NCBI GenBank assembly: GCA_032622095.1 | Contig: CP136067.1 | Location: 93,116,707 to 93,180,706, forward strand | From: Siphonodentalium dalli | Taxonomy: Eukaryota > Mollusca > Scaphopoda > Gadilida > Siphonodentaliidae | Direction of reading: 5' to 3' | Length of the DNA: 64,000 nt | Position numbers and translations under genes: made by a program | The notes under the pieces: model-generated | What the model was told of the DNA's origin: nothing | Database searches by the model: none | Seen by the model: only the letters and a program-made list of their open reading frames with translations | Part shown: positions 35,222 to 46,790 of the stretch, piece after piece | How the letters are laid out: every line of letters begins with the position of its first letter | Numbering within the stretch: position 1 is the stretch's first letter

Positions 35222-36974
35222 GGGTGGATACACACATGCATGTAATGTCTGTATGTAAAATCCATGTATTTTACATGGTCACACCAATCATTGATAGCAT
35301 TAATCGCCTGCGCGCGATCGTTCCATTTCAACAGGTGAGACCAGTGAGTAGTTATAAGCCAAAATCAAACTAACTGTTATCAAGAGATTTCAGGCCAGTC
35401 ATAAACATGTGTTTTTTCATGGGTGCCAAAATGAATAAATCCTGTCTGATATCTGTTGCTGTTTTTCACGAGTTTTAGTTCATTTCGAAAAGTGGATTTG
35501 AGTCCGTCGATTTTATACTTGTTTTGTTTCTCTTCATTTCTTGGAAACAGGGTCATCCAAAATAAAAATAAAATGTGCAGACTTTTGAAGCTCTTTTATG
35601 ACGATTGTGATACATGAGTGTTTAATGTCCCACACACTGACTCCCAATTTGATCTCGTCCAGCAAAACCCGAACGGCTATTTGGCTCCACATTTTGGAAG
35701 TGCTATATATAGTAATACACATGGCAATCAACTAACGCATACGTGGTGAATTCCATGTTAAGTGATTTAGCCTAATCGGACAACGCCGAGTCGTAAGGAT
35801 AAGGATATTTGTTTCTCGACTATGCATGGCCTGAGCTCAAATTTTAACAGTCCGATATGGTGCTCTCATGCCTTGAATAACAGGCATTGGAAAATTAAGA
35901 CAGACAATACCAGTTTGTTGAGATTGCTCGGATAATTTGAGTGCGAGCTCATGTGATAACATTCAATTGGGATTTCCATGCATATATCTCATTACAGCGC
36001 CAAAAAAATTAATGCAGGTACAGCGTTGAAAGAAAAAAGAGTCACCTCCCCCCCCCCCATTTTTAACCCATAATTTACAGAACAGTATATGTTTATCAGG
36101 CCACAGGATGAACAAGTTCCTAACTGTCACAAGTTTAGCCTGTACAGGCTTGAATTATCACATTTTGGACTATAATCCATGATTGGGGGAGGGGCTGGTT
36201 CTCGAAAGTTTCGAATAACTAAGGGGTTTAGTTGAATGTATCGGCCGGGATTATCTGGGCAAGAATGTACAACATAATGGTTTACTTAAATATTCCATAG
36301 ACGTAAATTGTGCGTATATAACACAAGAGAGGAAATGTGACGTAGTTGTGAACTCGTAGCTAGACAACCCTTTTCCCGAATGAAGACACATATGCACAGC
36401 AACACCACCTTCTGTACCTTCAAATTTAAAGCTGTAATAAATAATATGTTCATAATTATATGAATAGCATAAATAGCTGCATATGAGATTAATCACTCGT
36501 AGCAAACAGGCACGACATATATGACTGTCAACTACAATATTTACAAATCAGGAGTGCCTTCGTGGCTTCAGGGGGGTAGGACTCATGTGCTGCATGCACC
36601 CCCCCCCCCCGGTCGAGGAAATATGTAGTGGTCAGTCCGGTAGCTTCCGGGATAATATAGCCCCCATGTTGGGGACCATAGCCCCTGCATTGGGAAATCC
36701 TGGGACCATCGCTGGTATACAATCAAGAGAAGACTGACAATGATTTAAACAGAACGTCCAACATTTGGGTTATCGCGCGAACAATTATTTTAAGCGGCCT
36801 GACGACTTCGTCCAGTCAACGGCTCACTGCACGCTCAGAGCTTGACTCACTGTGGTCAAACATAGCCGAAACGATTGGGTTGTCAGCAGACACATATTAC
36901 ATGGTCTGTATGATCCATGTAAAACGCAAAATACACGATATTTACAGAGATTACATGCATGTGTGTATCCACCC
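35222..36974. mobile_element. 1753-bp TAA-flanked DNA transposon, PIF/Harbinger-like ends
   Basis: Begins GGGTGGATACACACATGCAT and ends with the inverted complement (25-bp match). TAA flanks it at 35219-35221 and 36975-36977. Copy 2 of the duplication has a single TAA at the same place (45511-45513), so this is a precise insertion with a 3-bp target duplication. A TAA (TWA) target fits PIF/Harbinger elements. No transposase is recognisable inside, so it is non-autonomous. Poly-C runs occur near 36048 and 36600. Confidence 0.88.
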
Positions 36975-37221
36975 TAAGTGCACAACACTGACCAGATAGG
37001 GAGGTCAATACAGTTAAGCTCAAAACAAATAGATTAAATTAGGTTTTGTTATGAAGACAAAATGCATTTATTATTAATGTTATAAAACAATTATTGTTTT
37101 AAAATGATTGTATTACTTTTAAAGATATATTCCGGGAATGTTCAGAAACAACAATAATGCTTATGAATTTTTTTTTTTTTTAAATCCAATACATGTACTT
37201 GTATTAATTATGTACATATTG

Positions 37222-37494
37222 TCATGATGATATACACATTATTGTAGGTGTATTAAAACATATACATATAATAATAACAATAACATATATAAATAATATA
37301 AAATAAAATTCAACATGACTTACCTTTAGATGTGTGATGAAATTTGAAGTTGCTTTTGCTGAACCCGAAATCAGTCTTGGACAATGTTTACATGTAGCTT
37401 TGAATTTGTCAGAAATATCATTGGGCAAGGCAAAATGTTGCCTCATGAATGAAAAACTTTGAGAAGGCATCGCTAATGACTCTAATAGAGGCAA
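37222..37494 (-). CDS. BED-type zinc-finger exon, hAT/ZBED-like
   Basis: The ATG at 37494 opens a short exon encoding a BED finger: CKHC near residue 36, then a spacer and HLKVSH near residue 55, the Cys2-His2 layout of hAT transposases and ZBED proteins. The codons ATTTCATCACACATCTAAAG are followed by GTAAGT on the minus strand (about 37325-37320), a good splice donor, so the real exon probably ends there and the rest of the open frame is intron. Downstream exons were not found in the window. A hAT-like terminus, CAGGGTTGGGGTAATT, lies 1.5 kb upstream at 38994 on the same strand, which favours a hAT remnant. The counterpart in copy 2 has lost the His part and the donor. Confidence 0.6.
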   Translation of the reverse strand: MPLLESLAMPSQSFSFMRQHFALPNDISDKFKATCKHCPRLISGSAKATSNFITHLKVSHVEFYFILFIYVIVIIICICFNTPTIMCISS

Positions 37495-37645
37495 AGAGAT
37501 AACGATTGCTTGCGGGAATGTGATTTGGGGGGGGGGGCTAACCCCGGGATTCTCGAAAGGGTCGAATGACCCTTTCCTTAACCCCTCATTTTTTTGCCTT
37601 TAATTTGATAACAACAACAAAAAAAAAAAAAAAAGCAATTTTGGT

Positions 37646-38304
37646 TTATCTTTTCTTTGTCTTTTTCTTTTTTGGCCTCTTCGCCGGTGGTGGTGCAGAC
37701 GAAGAGGCATCCGAGGGAGAGGTATAGCTCGTGCTGCTGGTGTCTGTCTTCTTTCCTGACTTCCCCTTCCGGTACTGGATGACCCCATCAACTATCCTGT
37801 ACACGAGGTCAAACGGTACACCAGCATCTGCTGCTGTGTATATTGTTTCGTTACACAACAGCTCGCTGTCTGCCTTGGTTATGGTGTATCTTTGGTCTTT
37901 AGCTTCCGCCGCGTGTACTCGGCTTTCAAAGGCTTCTCTTAATAGATGGAGCTGCTCTTCTCTGTCTGGTGGTTCACCCTCCCTGGTGGTGGAACTGGGG
38001 GACACCGGGATGTTCTGGTAATCCGGTGTCCGAGGTGTAAAGCTGTCCAGTTCCACGTCGAAGCTGGCGGCAGGAACATCTGGGGTGGTATCCACGTCCC
38101 TGTCTCCGCAAGCCTCGACGACGACAGCAGGGACCTCCGGCAGATCCACGGAGTCCCTGCTAGCTGGTTCAATGTCGTCAGTCTCCACGCAGGTCGAGTC
38201 GTCTGGGCGTCTCTCAGACAACTTCGACCAAATGATTGCTTGATAGTCAGTGATGCAGTTATATACAAACTTGTAACAACAAATGATGAGACCATCTCAT
38301 TATG
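37646..38304 (-). CDS. GC-rich exon of unknown protein with lysine-rich C-terminus
   Basis: A frame open from after a TGA near 38304 to the stop at 37646. There is no ATG: the 191-residue frame can only start at TTG 38221. Coding-like residues continue upstream (YNCITDYQAIIWSKLSE), so this is best read as the last exon of a spliced gene. Visible parts are an acidic, Pro/Thr-rich middle, a helical segment REEQLHLLREAFESRVHAAE and a second, NETIYTAADAGVPFDLVYRI. A Ser/Pro-rich linker follows, ending in KRPKKKKTKKR, a likely nuclear localisation signal. GC content is well above the surroundings. No family is recognised. It lies between a hAT-like terminus and the BED exon, so it may belong to a transposon or be a host gene. 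Confidence 0.5.
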
Positions 38305-38730
38305 GGGGGGGGGTACATGAAAGAGTAATCACTGTATTCACTGAGCGGTCGTCATCTTTGAACTATAGTATTGAGCTATGACAACAACCCAATATTCATG
38401 GTGACAGGTCACCACCAATGGTGCACTATCAAAACATTGTTCATATTAATTCTATTGTGACCCACAACTTGTGAGTTGTTTTAAATCAAACCACATTTAG
38501 ACTATCAAAACATTGTGTGACTTATATATATACTTTAATTTAGAACATGTATCCATGAAACTACTAACATAGAAGGAAAATATGAGGATAATGACCCCAT
38601 GTATATAACACTATTCAAGTAAGTTAGTAACCAAGTGTTTTACCTGATACTATTAACATATCATAGTCATGTCACATTTCAGATACAAATGCTGATGTGT
38701 TAACTTGTTATATTGGTCTGTATTTTTGGA

Positions 38731-38848
38731 ATGTAATTGAAAATGTAATTGAAAATGTAATTGAAAATGTAATTGAAAATGTAATTGAAAATGTAATTGA
38801 AAATGTAATTGAAAATGTAATTGAAAATGTAATTGAAATGTAATTGAA
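38731..38848. repeat. 12-bp minisatellite ATGTAATTGAAA (9 units)
   Basis: Nine units plus a partial one. Copy 2 has only two units plus a partial (47227-47260). Confidence 0.95.
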
Positions 38849-38849
38849 A

Positions 38850-38994
38850 TTACACCCCTTTTCTCAATGTAATTAATTACATTCAATTACATGTAATTGA
38901 AAAAACCTTCAATTACAAATTACATCCAATTACTTGGGAAAATGTAATTAATTACATTCAATTACAATTACAAATTACAATTACCCCAACCCTG
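38850..38994 (-). repeat. hAT-like terminus with subterminal TGTAATT repeats
   Basis: On the minus strand it begins CAGGGTTGGGGTAATTG at 38994 and continues as many TGTAATT/AATTACA motifs. CAGGG starts and subterminal repeats are typical of hAT ends. The opposite end was not found. Copy 2 counterpart: 47262-47399. Confidence 0.5.
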
Positions 38995-39347
38995 ATCTGT
39001 GCCATAGCTAACTACATGCGAAGTAAAATCTCCGTAGTTCCACTTGTAACGATGATACTGGAATTTGCCTTTAAAAATCATGCAATTATCTTGCAAAAAT
39101 TAATCATACAGGCACTTGAAGGTAAATTACAGTAGCACTGTTACAAGTGGATCAAGATAAATGTTACTTCTCATGTCTTTCGCTTTAAAAAAGATGCATG
39201 TTATGTGCATATTTCCGTTCATATTATGGCACCATATGGTTTTCCATGACGAAATGTCCGCAAAAACATACCATGCAAACTTGCCAGCGTGTGAACGTAC
39301 CCTAACTTGTAAGCATGTATACCAATAAACGCTGACGTCGACGCCTG

Positions 39348-39621
39348 GTGGACTCCGGCGCGGCTTGATGGCAATGATAGTGTTATCATTATTGGAGAAT
39401 TGAGAATACTGATAATTTTTCAGCGTTCAGTGCAAAGCACATTAGCCGAAAAATGTTGTATTCGCTGTTCGTGATAATGAGTGAGCGATCTATTATCGCT
39501 TCGTGCATGAACAACGAAAAGAGGTCACGCTATTATAGAGCGTGTGTTGTCATTTCTAGTGGACTCCGGCGCGGCTTGATGGCAATGATAGTGTTATCAT
39601 TATTGGAGAATTGAGAATACT
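39348..39621. repeat. 148-bp structured module flanked by 63-bp direct repeats
   Basis: The 63-bp flank (GTGGACTCCGGCGCGGCTTG to GAGAATACT) occurs at 39348-39410 and 39559-39621. Between them (39411-39558) lies the module also found at 32359-32505. Same layout in copy 2. Confidence 0.85.
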
Positions 39622-39810
39622 ATATGTTTATATACTGGGCATGGTTCCGTGAACTCTTTCTGCACTAAATGTATTCTCCCACTCAGTTACACAAGTATGC
39701 ATTGGAACTGTTTATTGTTAATTCGGAGGGGTGTTCGCGTAGTAAAAGCAGACGGCATACATGCGAAAAGATAATAAAGAGCAGAATGATTCATATTCAT
39801 TGAAGGGAAT

Positions 39811-39857
39811 TGTTCAGATAACAAGTTCAACAAATTGTTGAACTTATTATCTGAACA
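39811..39857. repeat. 47-bp near-perfect palindrome
   Basis: TGTTCAGATAACAAGTTCAA and its inverted complement around CAAATTG. Also in copy 2 at 48217-48263. Confidence 0.85.
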
Positions 39858-40878
39858 TTTCCTAAGGGAACTACTGATCAATGAGTATCTAGTATGGAAA
39901 GTGTTAATTGCTATTGATTTGTTAAGCGCCAAATCGCAATGTTGATATGATGTAGTGTTGGACAGATGCACACAATTTGTCATTCCCATCGTTGGAAAGT
40001 AGCTTAGAATAACCATTATTTTGGAAATGAACTTGAACATATAACTGACAGAAATTGTGCATGTGTGACTAGCTACTAAACATATATCACAAAACGCTTC
40101 GAGTGTAAAGGTAAACATGTATTATAGGAAAACCCGTCAAAGCAACACGTAATCTTCAACGTGTATTACAGGCCAGTAGTAATTTATCGCTTTCTACTTA
40201 TAAATATTTATGAATATATTCCCATTTTCTCAATATACTGCAATAATTTAATGATAAGCTGTCAATCCACGGAATACTGCAAAACAATTGGATTACACAA
40301 TCTTGGCCATTTAGGTTATTTCTCGATAACATAAATTTCTTGATTACTTTCTCCGCTACAGAAATTACAACAGCGTCGAGAGACCACGCCTATATAAAAA
40401 TGTACCTGGAAACTGTTTGATATTTCCTACGATTTAACATGAAATTTCGATGCTGCATCATAATTCCGTCGGGTATGACTGTATTGACAATAACGATACT
40501 ATAGTTGCTAATATTCAGTGCACAAGTAACCAGACAAATCAACACGATTGAACATTGCAAAGAAGTGAAACACTGAAATTAAACCAACACGGATTTGTGT
40601 CACCGCGGTCGAATATATCAATCCCACGTGCAAGTTGCAGCTGCCCGATGCCACGCGATGCGTGATCAGTTCCGACTAGCCAATCAAAAACGCTGAAACG
40701 CCGACACGATTTCATCACTCGATAAACACCAGCTTTGAGTGGCAGGTGACTTGTTCAACTGTACGTGTCTTTTTCGTCGGAAATAGTCTCAACGTTATAC
40801 GCTCGTTATACTTCCAAATTCTCCCTTTTGGTGGTTCCACTGTGAAATGACGCATTAAATTTATTATAAGAAATAACT

Positions 40879-41009
40879 CTTGTTTCGATTAAGGTTATGA
40901 GTTATAACCGAAAAGTTTGAAGATAAATTTTCTATAACTGCGCTATGCGTATTATAGAATTTATCTTCAAACATTTCGGTTATGTCTGCATAACCTTAAT
41001 CGAAACAAG
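40879..41009. repeat. 130-bp hairpin
   Basis: The arms CTTGTTTCGATTAAGGTTAT and ATAACCTTAATCGAAACAAG enclose further complementary blocks (GTTTGAAGATAAATT / AATTTATCTTCAAAC). Copy 2 at 49284-49419 carries a 4-bp insertion near the loop. Confidence 0.85.
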
Positions 41010-42677
41010 CGTTTTTCTTAAATAATTTCATGGATCAGAAATTAAAGCATATATACAAATTCGAACGATACAAATAGAAGCTATACAGAAATCATCAAAT
41101 TATATACATGTACATATTTAGAAGTATCACAAGTGACTAAACGACATTGTCACAAGACGATCAAACTAAATAAATTTGAGCCTTACGATCGGTTTGGATA
41201 AAATAGCATATCTATTGTTAATTAATATTATTCAAGTACTCATGTTCTCGAAAGTAACCACTCCGGCTGTATGTAAAAATAACGTTCCCTGAGCCGAAAC
41301 TTCGTAACACAACTGGCAAAATTCCCAGACAAATTGTCATGGAATTCTTAATATAGCTGGCTTAGGCCTCATCTGCTATATTGGAGACCTTGACTCAGAT
41401 CTAAGTTCCCAGATGGTGATGTGCAGCCATCGGGCACCTCGATTATGCAATGTGTCTTCTGCCAATTTGGGGATATAGAGATCTGACTAAACTAAAACAG
41501 AAAAAGAATCAAAAAAAAACTTGCTAATTTGATAATAAAGATACTTTCCCGTTGCAGAGAAGATGAGGCCTTAGTAGAATGAGGTCCCCATAGTGTGAAT
41601 TTAGTGATGGTAGTCCGCTGTGTGACCCTCTGTGTACCTCATTCTGCAAATGCCCGGCACCATCTTTTCAGGCCTGTATCCTAGCACAATCAATACAGCT
41701 TCCACGACGTGCCAGCGTGCATACCCGTAGCGCATGGCACACAGAAACAGAGCCATGCGTATCGTCGCGAGGAGAGAGTTCTCCCGCTTACATTCGTATG
41801 TCTCATCTACTGTTCTTTCAAACTTCACGCAGCGCCCTCTCCGTCTTCATTGCGATAGATCACTGCCACAATGATGGTACTTTGCGGACCGATACATCTA
41901 TGTTTACGTATCGTTGGAACTATATATTTAGTCACCTATTATGTTACTTTGACCCAAACTGCAAAACTGAGTTCAGTCCCCTCGCTAGGCCAGTGTTTTG
42001 CCAGTTACAATTTATTCTGGTTTGATCTAGACCATTTTCAAATGAATATGGACAGTTCAGTTTCTCAGAATAATGTACAATGAATTGTAAGCTACATAAA
42101 TCTCAAATAAATAAATGCTACTTTTCTTCACATTACGTGTAGGTGTGGGCAGCGGTAAGTCCTGTGTAGGGGACTGAACTCTGCATGGAGCTTGATTTTG
42201 ACCACCAATAGTTTGCAATAATGGTAATTCTTTCGGTATTGATAAGAACAACATGAACTGAGCCTGATATAGACCATTTTAATCCTAAAACATAAGAACT
42301 AAGATCATGTCAGAAATCCTTACCAACTGTCTTTGTGGCAGTGCATGGTATCTCAGCTGAGCGATGGGGGATAACTCTGCCTGGAGTTTACTGTTCTTTA
42401 TGTCGTGGCTACATTGCCAGAACATTGATATGTCACGCCATCACAGCAAGCTTCATGACGCATGTTATTTTGAAAAAAAAATTCGTTCTCGTCATACCCT
42501 GAAAGTGTAACTGAAAAGTTTGTAATGCATGGTACATCTATACTGTATATGATGTCATATACTTTCCCCAGAGAACGATGCAAACTCCCCCAATCTTGGA
42601 TAAAATGAACAATACATAACAACGCCGCTAGATTGAGTTAAATCTATAGTAGTAATTGATTTGTGTGCACGTGTATA

Positions 42678-42905
42678 TTAACCCTTCCTTCACTGGAACT
42701 TCCTGAAATTTTGCGAAAACCCTGTGCCAATGCATTCTCTTATCGGAGACTCGCATATATAAGAAAATACATTGGTCTGATAATATTTACATTGATCTTG
42801 TAAGCCAGTGCATTCTCTTGTATTTGCGAGGCACCACATGGTATATATATAAGAGAATGCAATGGAAGAGGATCTTTAACGCAGCTCCCGTCATGCCAGG
42901 GCTAA
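42678..42905. mobile_element. MITE with TTAACCCTT ends, copy 1
   Basis: Starts TTAACCCTTCCTTCACTGGA and ends GCCAGGGCTAA (a degraded TTAA). Interior hairpins are built from AATGCATTCTCTTAT. TTAA targets and CCCT ends fit a piggyBac-like MITE. Same family as 60069-60353. Confidence 0.6.
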
Positions 42906-45196
42906 AGGGATACGATGCACTATGTCATTTATGGGACCATCTCATTTATACTAAACAGAATATAAGCCACACATGAACGAATCTGAGCTGGAAAATTGCT
43001 GTGACATTGGCACGTATTTTGTCAGAGCATGTAAAGCCCGTATATCAATATTTCGTGTTTTTATCAACTTATCCCTCCTTCCAAATTACGTTGATAAAAT
43101 TGGGAAGTTCGAATGAGCCATGTCCGTTTAATGGTGATGGGGTTGAACAACCGACAGCTGTTATTAAAATGTGTTTACATGTTTTTGAACGTTTTACACA
43201 CAAAGGCGTTTCCTCGATTCATTCAGATTAGCCAAACCTCGCGTACGTTCATGGAGATAAATTAATAACGGTACTTTTTCATAACGGCATCATTCTGTCG
43301 ATGCGGATCATAGCCATTGCATAGGACCCACCAACATTCTAGTAAAATTAGCAGAATCACTTTAAATACAAGACTAGTTATAGTGGTCCAACTTTTCTGG
43401 ATTGAACTCGACGATCTCCGCAAGCGTAAAATAAGATGGAATATACAACAAATACTATGATTTGTTCAGTCGGTTTATTTACGAGATGTTATTTACGCAA
43501 TGAAATCAATAACATCTGTAATTTTCTTTTGAGATGCTTCCCGCGATTTAGCGGCAGGAGAATGGATTTGTAATTGCCCCATCATTGTGGAAGATAAAGG
43601 CTGTCGATTTAAAAATCTATCCATACGTTGGTTGTTTTTAATATTTCATTGAATATCGCGAATATATATTCAAACAATCAGCAGACACACATAGTGAATG
43701 TGCAGGGACGGGATCACATGCAAGTTATCAACTAATTAAAGGTACTCAATCCGATCAGAGGGTCCCATATCATCAAGATACAACAACAACATTTCTTCAA
43801 AATACGCTTTAGTTATCCGAATCGATTAAATGCAACAAAATAATGCTAACCACTGTCAAATATGGTATCAAATTTCCCAAAACTTGTTATTTATCAACAT
43901 TTTGTTCAACTAAATATGGCCGTATTATCACTTTAGTGTTCACGAAATTGGCCATATTACCACTTGTTTTAGAGTTAACCATCTTCGTCCGCAATTTTGA
44001 CCGAGGCCATCCATTTGACGGCGTGTTTCTGTGCCACAAACAATTGAAATAACAAAGTTCAAAAATCGATATCTGATCACTCTGAGCTTTTATGGGTAGG
44101 TTCCTCGACTCGAATCAAATATTTTTTTACCCCCGAAGCCAAAGAAATAGTAATTTAGGGGTGTGTAATCGGATTGGGTACCTCTAAATGGGATGCTCCT
44201 CTCCCCCAGACAGAGACAATGATTTTAAAAATATATATACAGACGTTAAGCATGCACTGAGATATACAAAGTTTTAAAAAAATACACATACAAAGCAATG
44301 CGGAATGTTCAAGATTGGTTCAGGACAAGGGGAAGATGGTATTAGCAGTATTTTGAAAAAAATTCACCGTTTAGTGCAAAGCACATTAGCCGAAAAATAT
44401 TGTATTCGCTGTTCGTGATAATGAGTGAGCGATCTATTATCGCTTCGTGCATGAACAATGAAAAGACGTCACGCTATTATAGAGCGTGTGTTGTCATTTC
44501 TAACCAAATCGCCTTGTCCGTCGGCTCAGCTCCAATTATTTTGTTTCAAACATTTGAGTAATGTTATGGATTGACGGTTCAATAACGTAAGGAGATGCGT
44601 ATGTTGAAACTATATCTGAGAAACAGATATTCTTATAACGCATGAAATCATGCATATTATAGAAAATTGATGTTGAATTTTGTTGATAATCATTAATAAA
44701 AGTTAATTATAACTTTGAAATGCGCGTATCGCACCTTTTTTATGAGGTAATAGTTTTATAGTCATTTATATTAAACGCATATAATGTGTCATTCGATCAC
44801 GACCATAGTGTATTTATTTGAACATGTTATATAAGTTATTTATATGTATGTATTATATAGTGTGTGCACAGATGTGTGTTGCACAATTGATTAATTATAA
44901 TGAATTTCCGAACATTCGAGCTGCGTTAGAGATGTTGGTTTCGGAAAGCAGGTTTCCATCGCCCCCCCCCCCCAAGAGGTTTTTTCGTTGGTTTTTCCTG
45001 ACCGCCAACGCAGACAAAGTATGTTGTAATTAACCTGTATGTGAAGACGTGCCCGTCCCTTAAGGGTACGTGCATACCTTGGCAAGTTTGCACGGTATGG
45101 CTTGCAGGCATTTTGTCGTAGAAAACCACATGGTGACATAATATGAATGAATACGGAAGAGCCGCTCAACGGGTGCTAATGAGGCAGGGACACAGG

Positions 45197-45418
45197 TGCT
45201 TTGCAGCTACCCAGGAAAGTTTGTACAATTAAGTCGCCAGTATGAAGAGGGCGCTCATATTGATCCATATGTTTCCGCTGAAACAAAAATAATTAACATT
45301 AAGATACATCATTATGTATAATTTGCCTACATACTAATAGCAGGGATTAAAACAATCAAGCCAGCTAGGGTTGTAAATCACACACAATGACATAATCATG
45401 ATTATGAAGTAAAACAGG
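45197..45418. mobile_element. 222-bp insertion specific to copy 2
   Basis: Flanked by ACAGG at 45192-45196 and 45414-45418. Copy 1 has a single ACAGG at the corresponding site (33200). The interior, TGCTTTGCAGCTACCCAGGA onward, has no ORF. Confidence 0.8.
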
Positions 45419-45841
45419 CCACCGGTGCGCCTAATGCTGCCTTTGTTAGGGGATTAACGCATTGATAACATACTGCAGTGGAGTCATATAATTAGGACAG
45501 CAACACAGATTAAGTGCACAACACTGACCAGATATGGAGGTGAATACAGTTAAGCTCAAAACAAATAGATTAAATTAGGTTTTGTTATGAAGACAAAATG
45601 CATTTATTATTAATGTTATAAAACAATTATTGTTTTAAAATGACTGTATTACTTTTAAAGATATATTCCGGGAATGTTCAGAAACAACAATAATGCTTAT
45701 GAATTTTTTATTTTTTTTAAATCCAATACATGTACTTGTATTAATTATGTACATATTGTCATGATGATATACACATTATTGTAGGTGTATTAAAACATAT
45801 ACATATAATAATAACAATAACATATATAAATAATATAAAAT

Positions 45842-45990
45842 AAAGTTGCTATTGCTGAACCCGAAATCAGTGTTGGACAATGTTTACATGTAGCTTTGAA
45901 TTTGTCAGAAATATCATTGGGCAAGGCAAAATGTTGCCTCATGAATGAAAAACTTTGAGAAGGCATCGCTAATGACTCTAATAGAGGCAA
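45842..45990 (-). pseudogene. Truncated BED zinc-finger exon in copy 2
   Basis: Counterpart of the BED exon at 37222-37494. A 39-40 bp deletion at about 45842 removes the codons for the His pair of the finger and the GTAAGT splice donor. The ATG (45990) and CKHC remain. The copy 2 gene cannot encode the finger. Confidence 0.75.
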
Positions 45991-46136
45991 AGAGATAATG
46001 ATTGCTTGCGGGAATGTGATTTGGGGGGGGCTAACCCCGGGATTCTCGAAAGGGTCGAATGACCCTTTCCTTAACCCCTCATTTTTTTGCCTTTAATTTG
46101 ATAACAACAACAAAACAAAAAAAAAGCAATTTTGGT

Positions 46137-46790
46137 TTATCTTTTCTTTGTCTTTTTCTTTTTTGGCCTCTTCGCCGGTGGTGGTGCAGACGAAGAGGCA
46201 TCCGAGGGAGAGGTATAGCTCGTGCTGCTGGTGTCTGTCTTCTTTCCTGACTTCCCCTTCCGGTACTGGATGACCCCATCAACTATCCTGTACACGAGGT
46301 CAGACGGTACACCAGCATCTGCTGCTGTGTATATTGTTTCGTTACACAACAGCTCGCTGTCTGCCTTGGTTATGGTGTATCTTTGGTCTTTAGCTTCCGC
46401 CGCGTGTACTCGGCTTTCAAAGGCTTCTCTTAATAGATGGAGCTGCTCTTCTCTGTCTGGTGGTTCACCCTCCCTGGTGGTGGAACTGGGGGACACCGGG
46501 ATGTTCTGGTAATCCGGTGTCCGAGGTGTAAAGCTGTCCAGTTCCACGTCGAAGCTGGCGGCAGGAACATCTGGGGTGGTATCCACGTCCCTGTCTCCGC
46601 AAGCCTCGACGACGACAGCAGGGACCTCCGGCAGATCCACGGAGTCCCTGCTAGCTGGTTCAATGTCGTCGTCTGGGCGTCTCTCAGACAACTTCGACCA
46701 AATGATTGCTTGATAGTCAGTGATGCAGTTATATACAAACTTGTAACAACAAATGATGAGACCATCTCATTATGGGGGGGGGTACATGAA
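46137..46790 (-). CDS. Copy 2 of the GC-rich exon (21-bp in-frame deletion)
   Basis: Same exon as 37646-38304, open to the same stop with the lysine-rich tail intact. It differs by a 21-bp in-frame deletion removing seven residues near the acidic start (STCVETD side) and a Phe-to-Ser change in the second helical segment. The frame is preserved in both copies. That fits selection but is also expected for a very recent copy. As in copy 1, an upstream exon would be needed to supply a start. Confidence 0.45.

Larger units (their letters stand above)
33068..39302. mobile_element. Pair of long inverted ends GGGTACGTKCAYAC flanked by TAA
   Basis: An about 85-bp segment at 33068 (GGGTACGTGCATACCTTGGC onward) is found inverted at 39215-39302, each with TAA outside (33065-33067; 39303-39305). 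They could be the two ends of one 6.2-kb element later invaded by others, or two separate MITEs. The same pair exists in copy 2 (about 45065 and 47710). The end sequence resembles that of the element at 35222-36974. Confidence 0.5.
30990..42986. repeat. Tandem duplication, copy 1 (12.0 kb)
   Basis: From GCTGGAAAATTGCTGTGACA at 30990 to ATCTGAG at 42987. It is directly followed by copy 2, which begins with the same sequence at 42987 (offset 11997). Substitution differences are sparse. It contains all of the features listed between these coordinates. Confidence 0.93.

Noticed and set aside
38653-38886. FQLH-repeat protein
   Set aside because: Translation of the 12-bp minisatellite.
39687-40118. 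143-codon ORF kept in both duplication copies (also 48093-48524)
   Set aside because: The copies are too young for conservation to mean selection, and the ORF covers a palindrome and has no family features.
40391-40400. TATATAAAAA as a core promoter
   Set aside because: A single AT-rich match with no gene downstream.
41601-42025. Overlapping ORFs on both strands (75 and 102 codons)
   Set aside because: No motif, no splice context and opposite-strand overlap. A coding exon on the minus strand is possible but unsupported.
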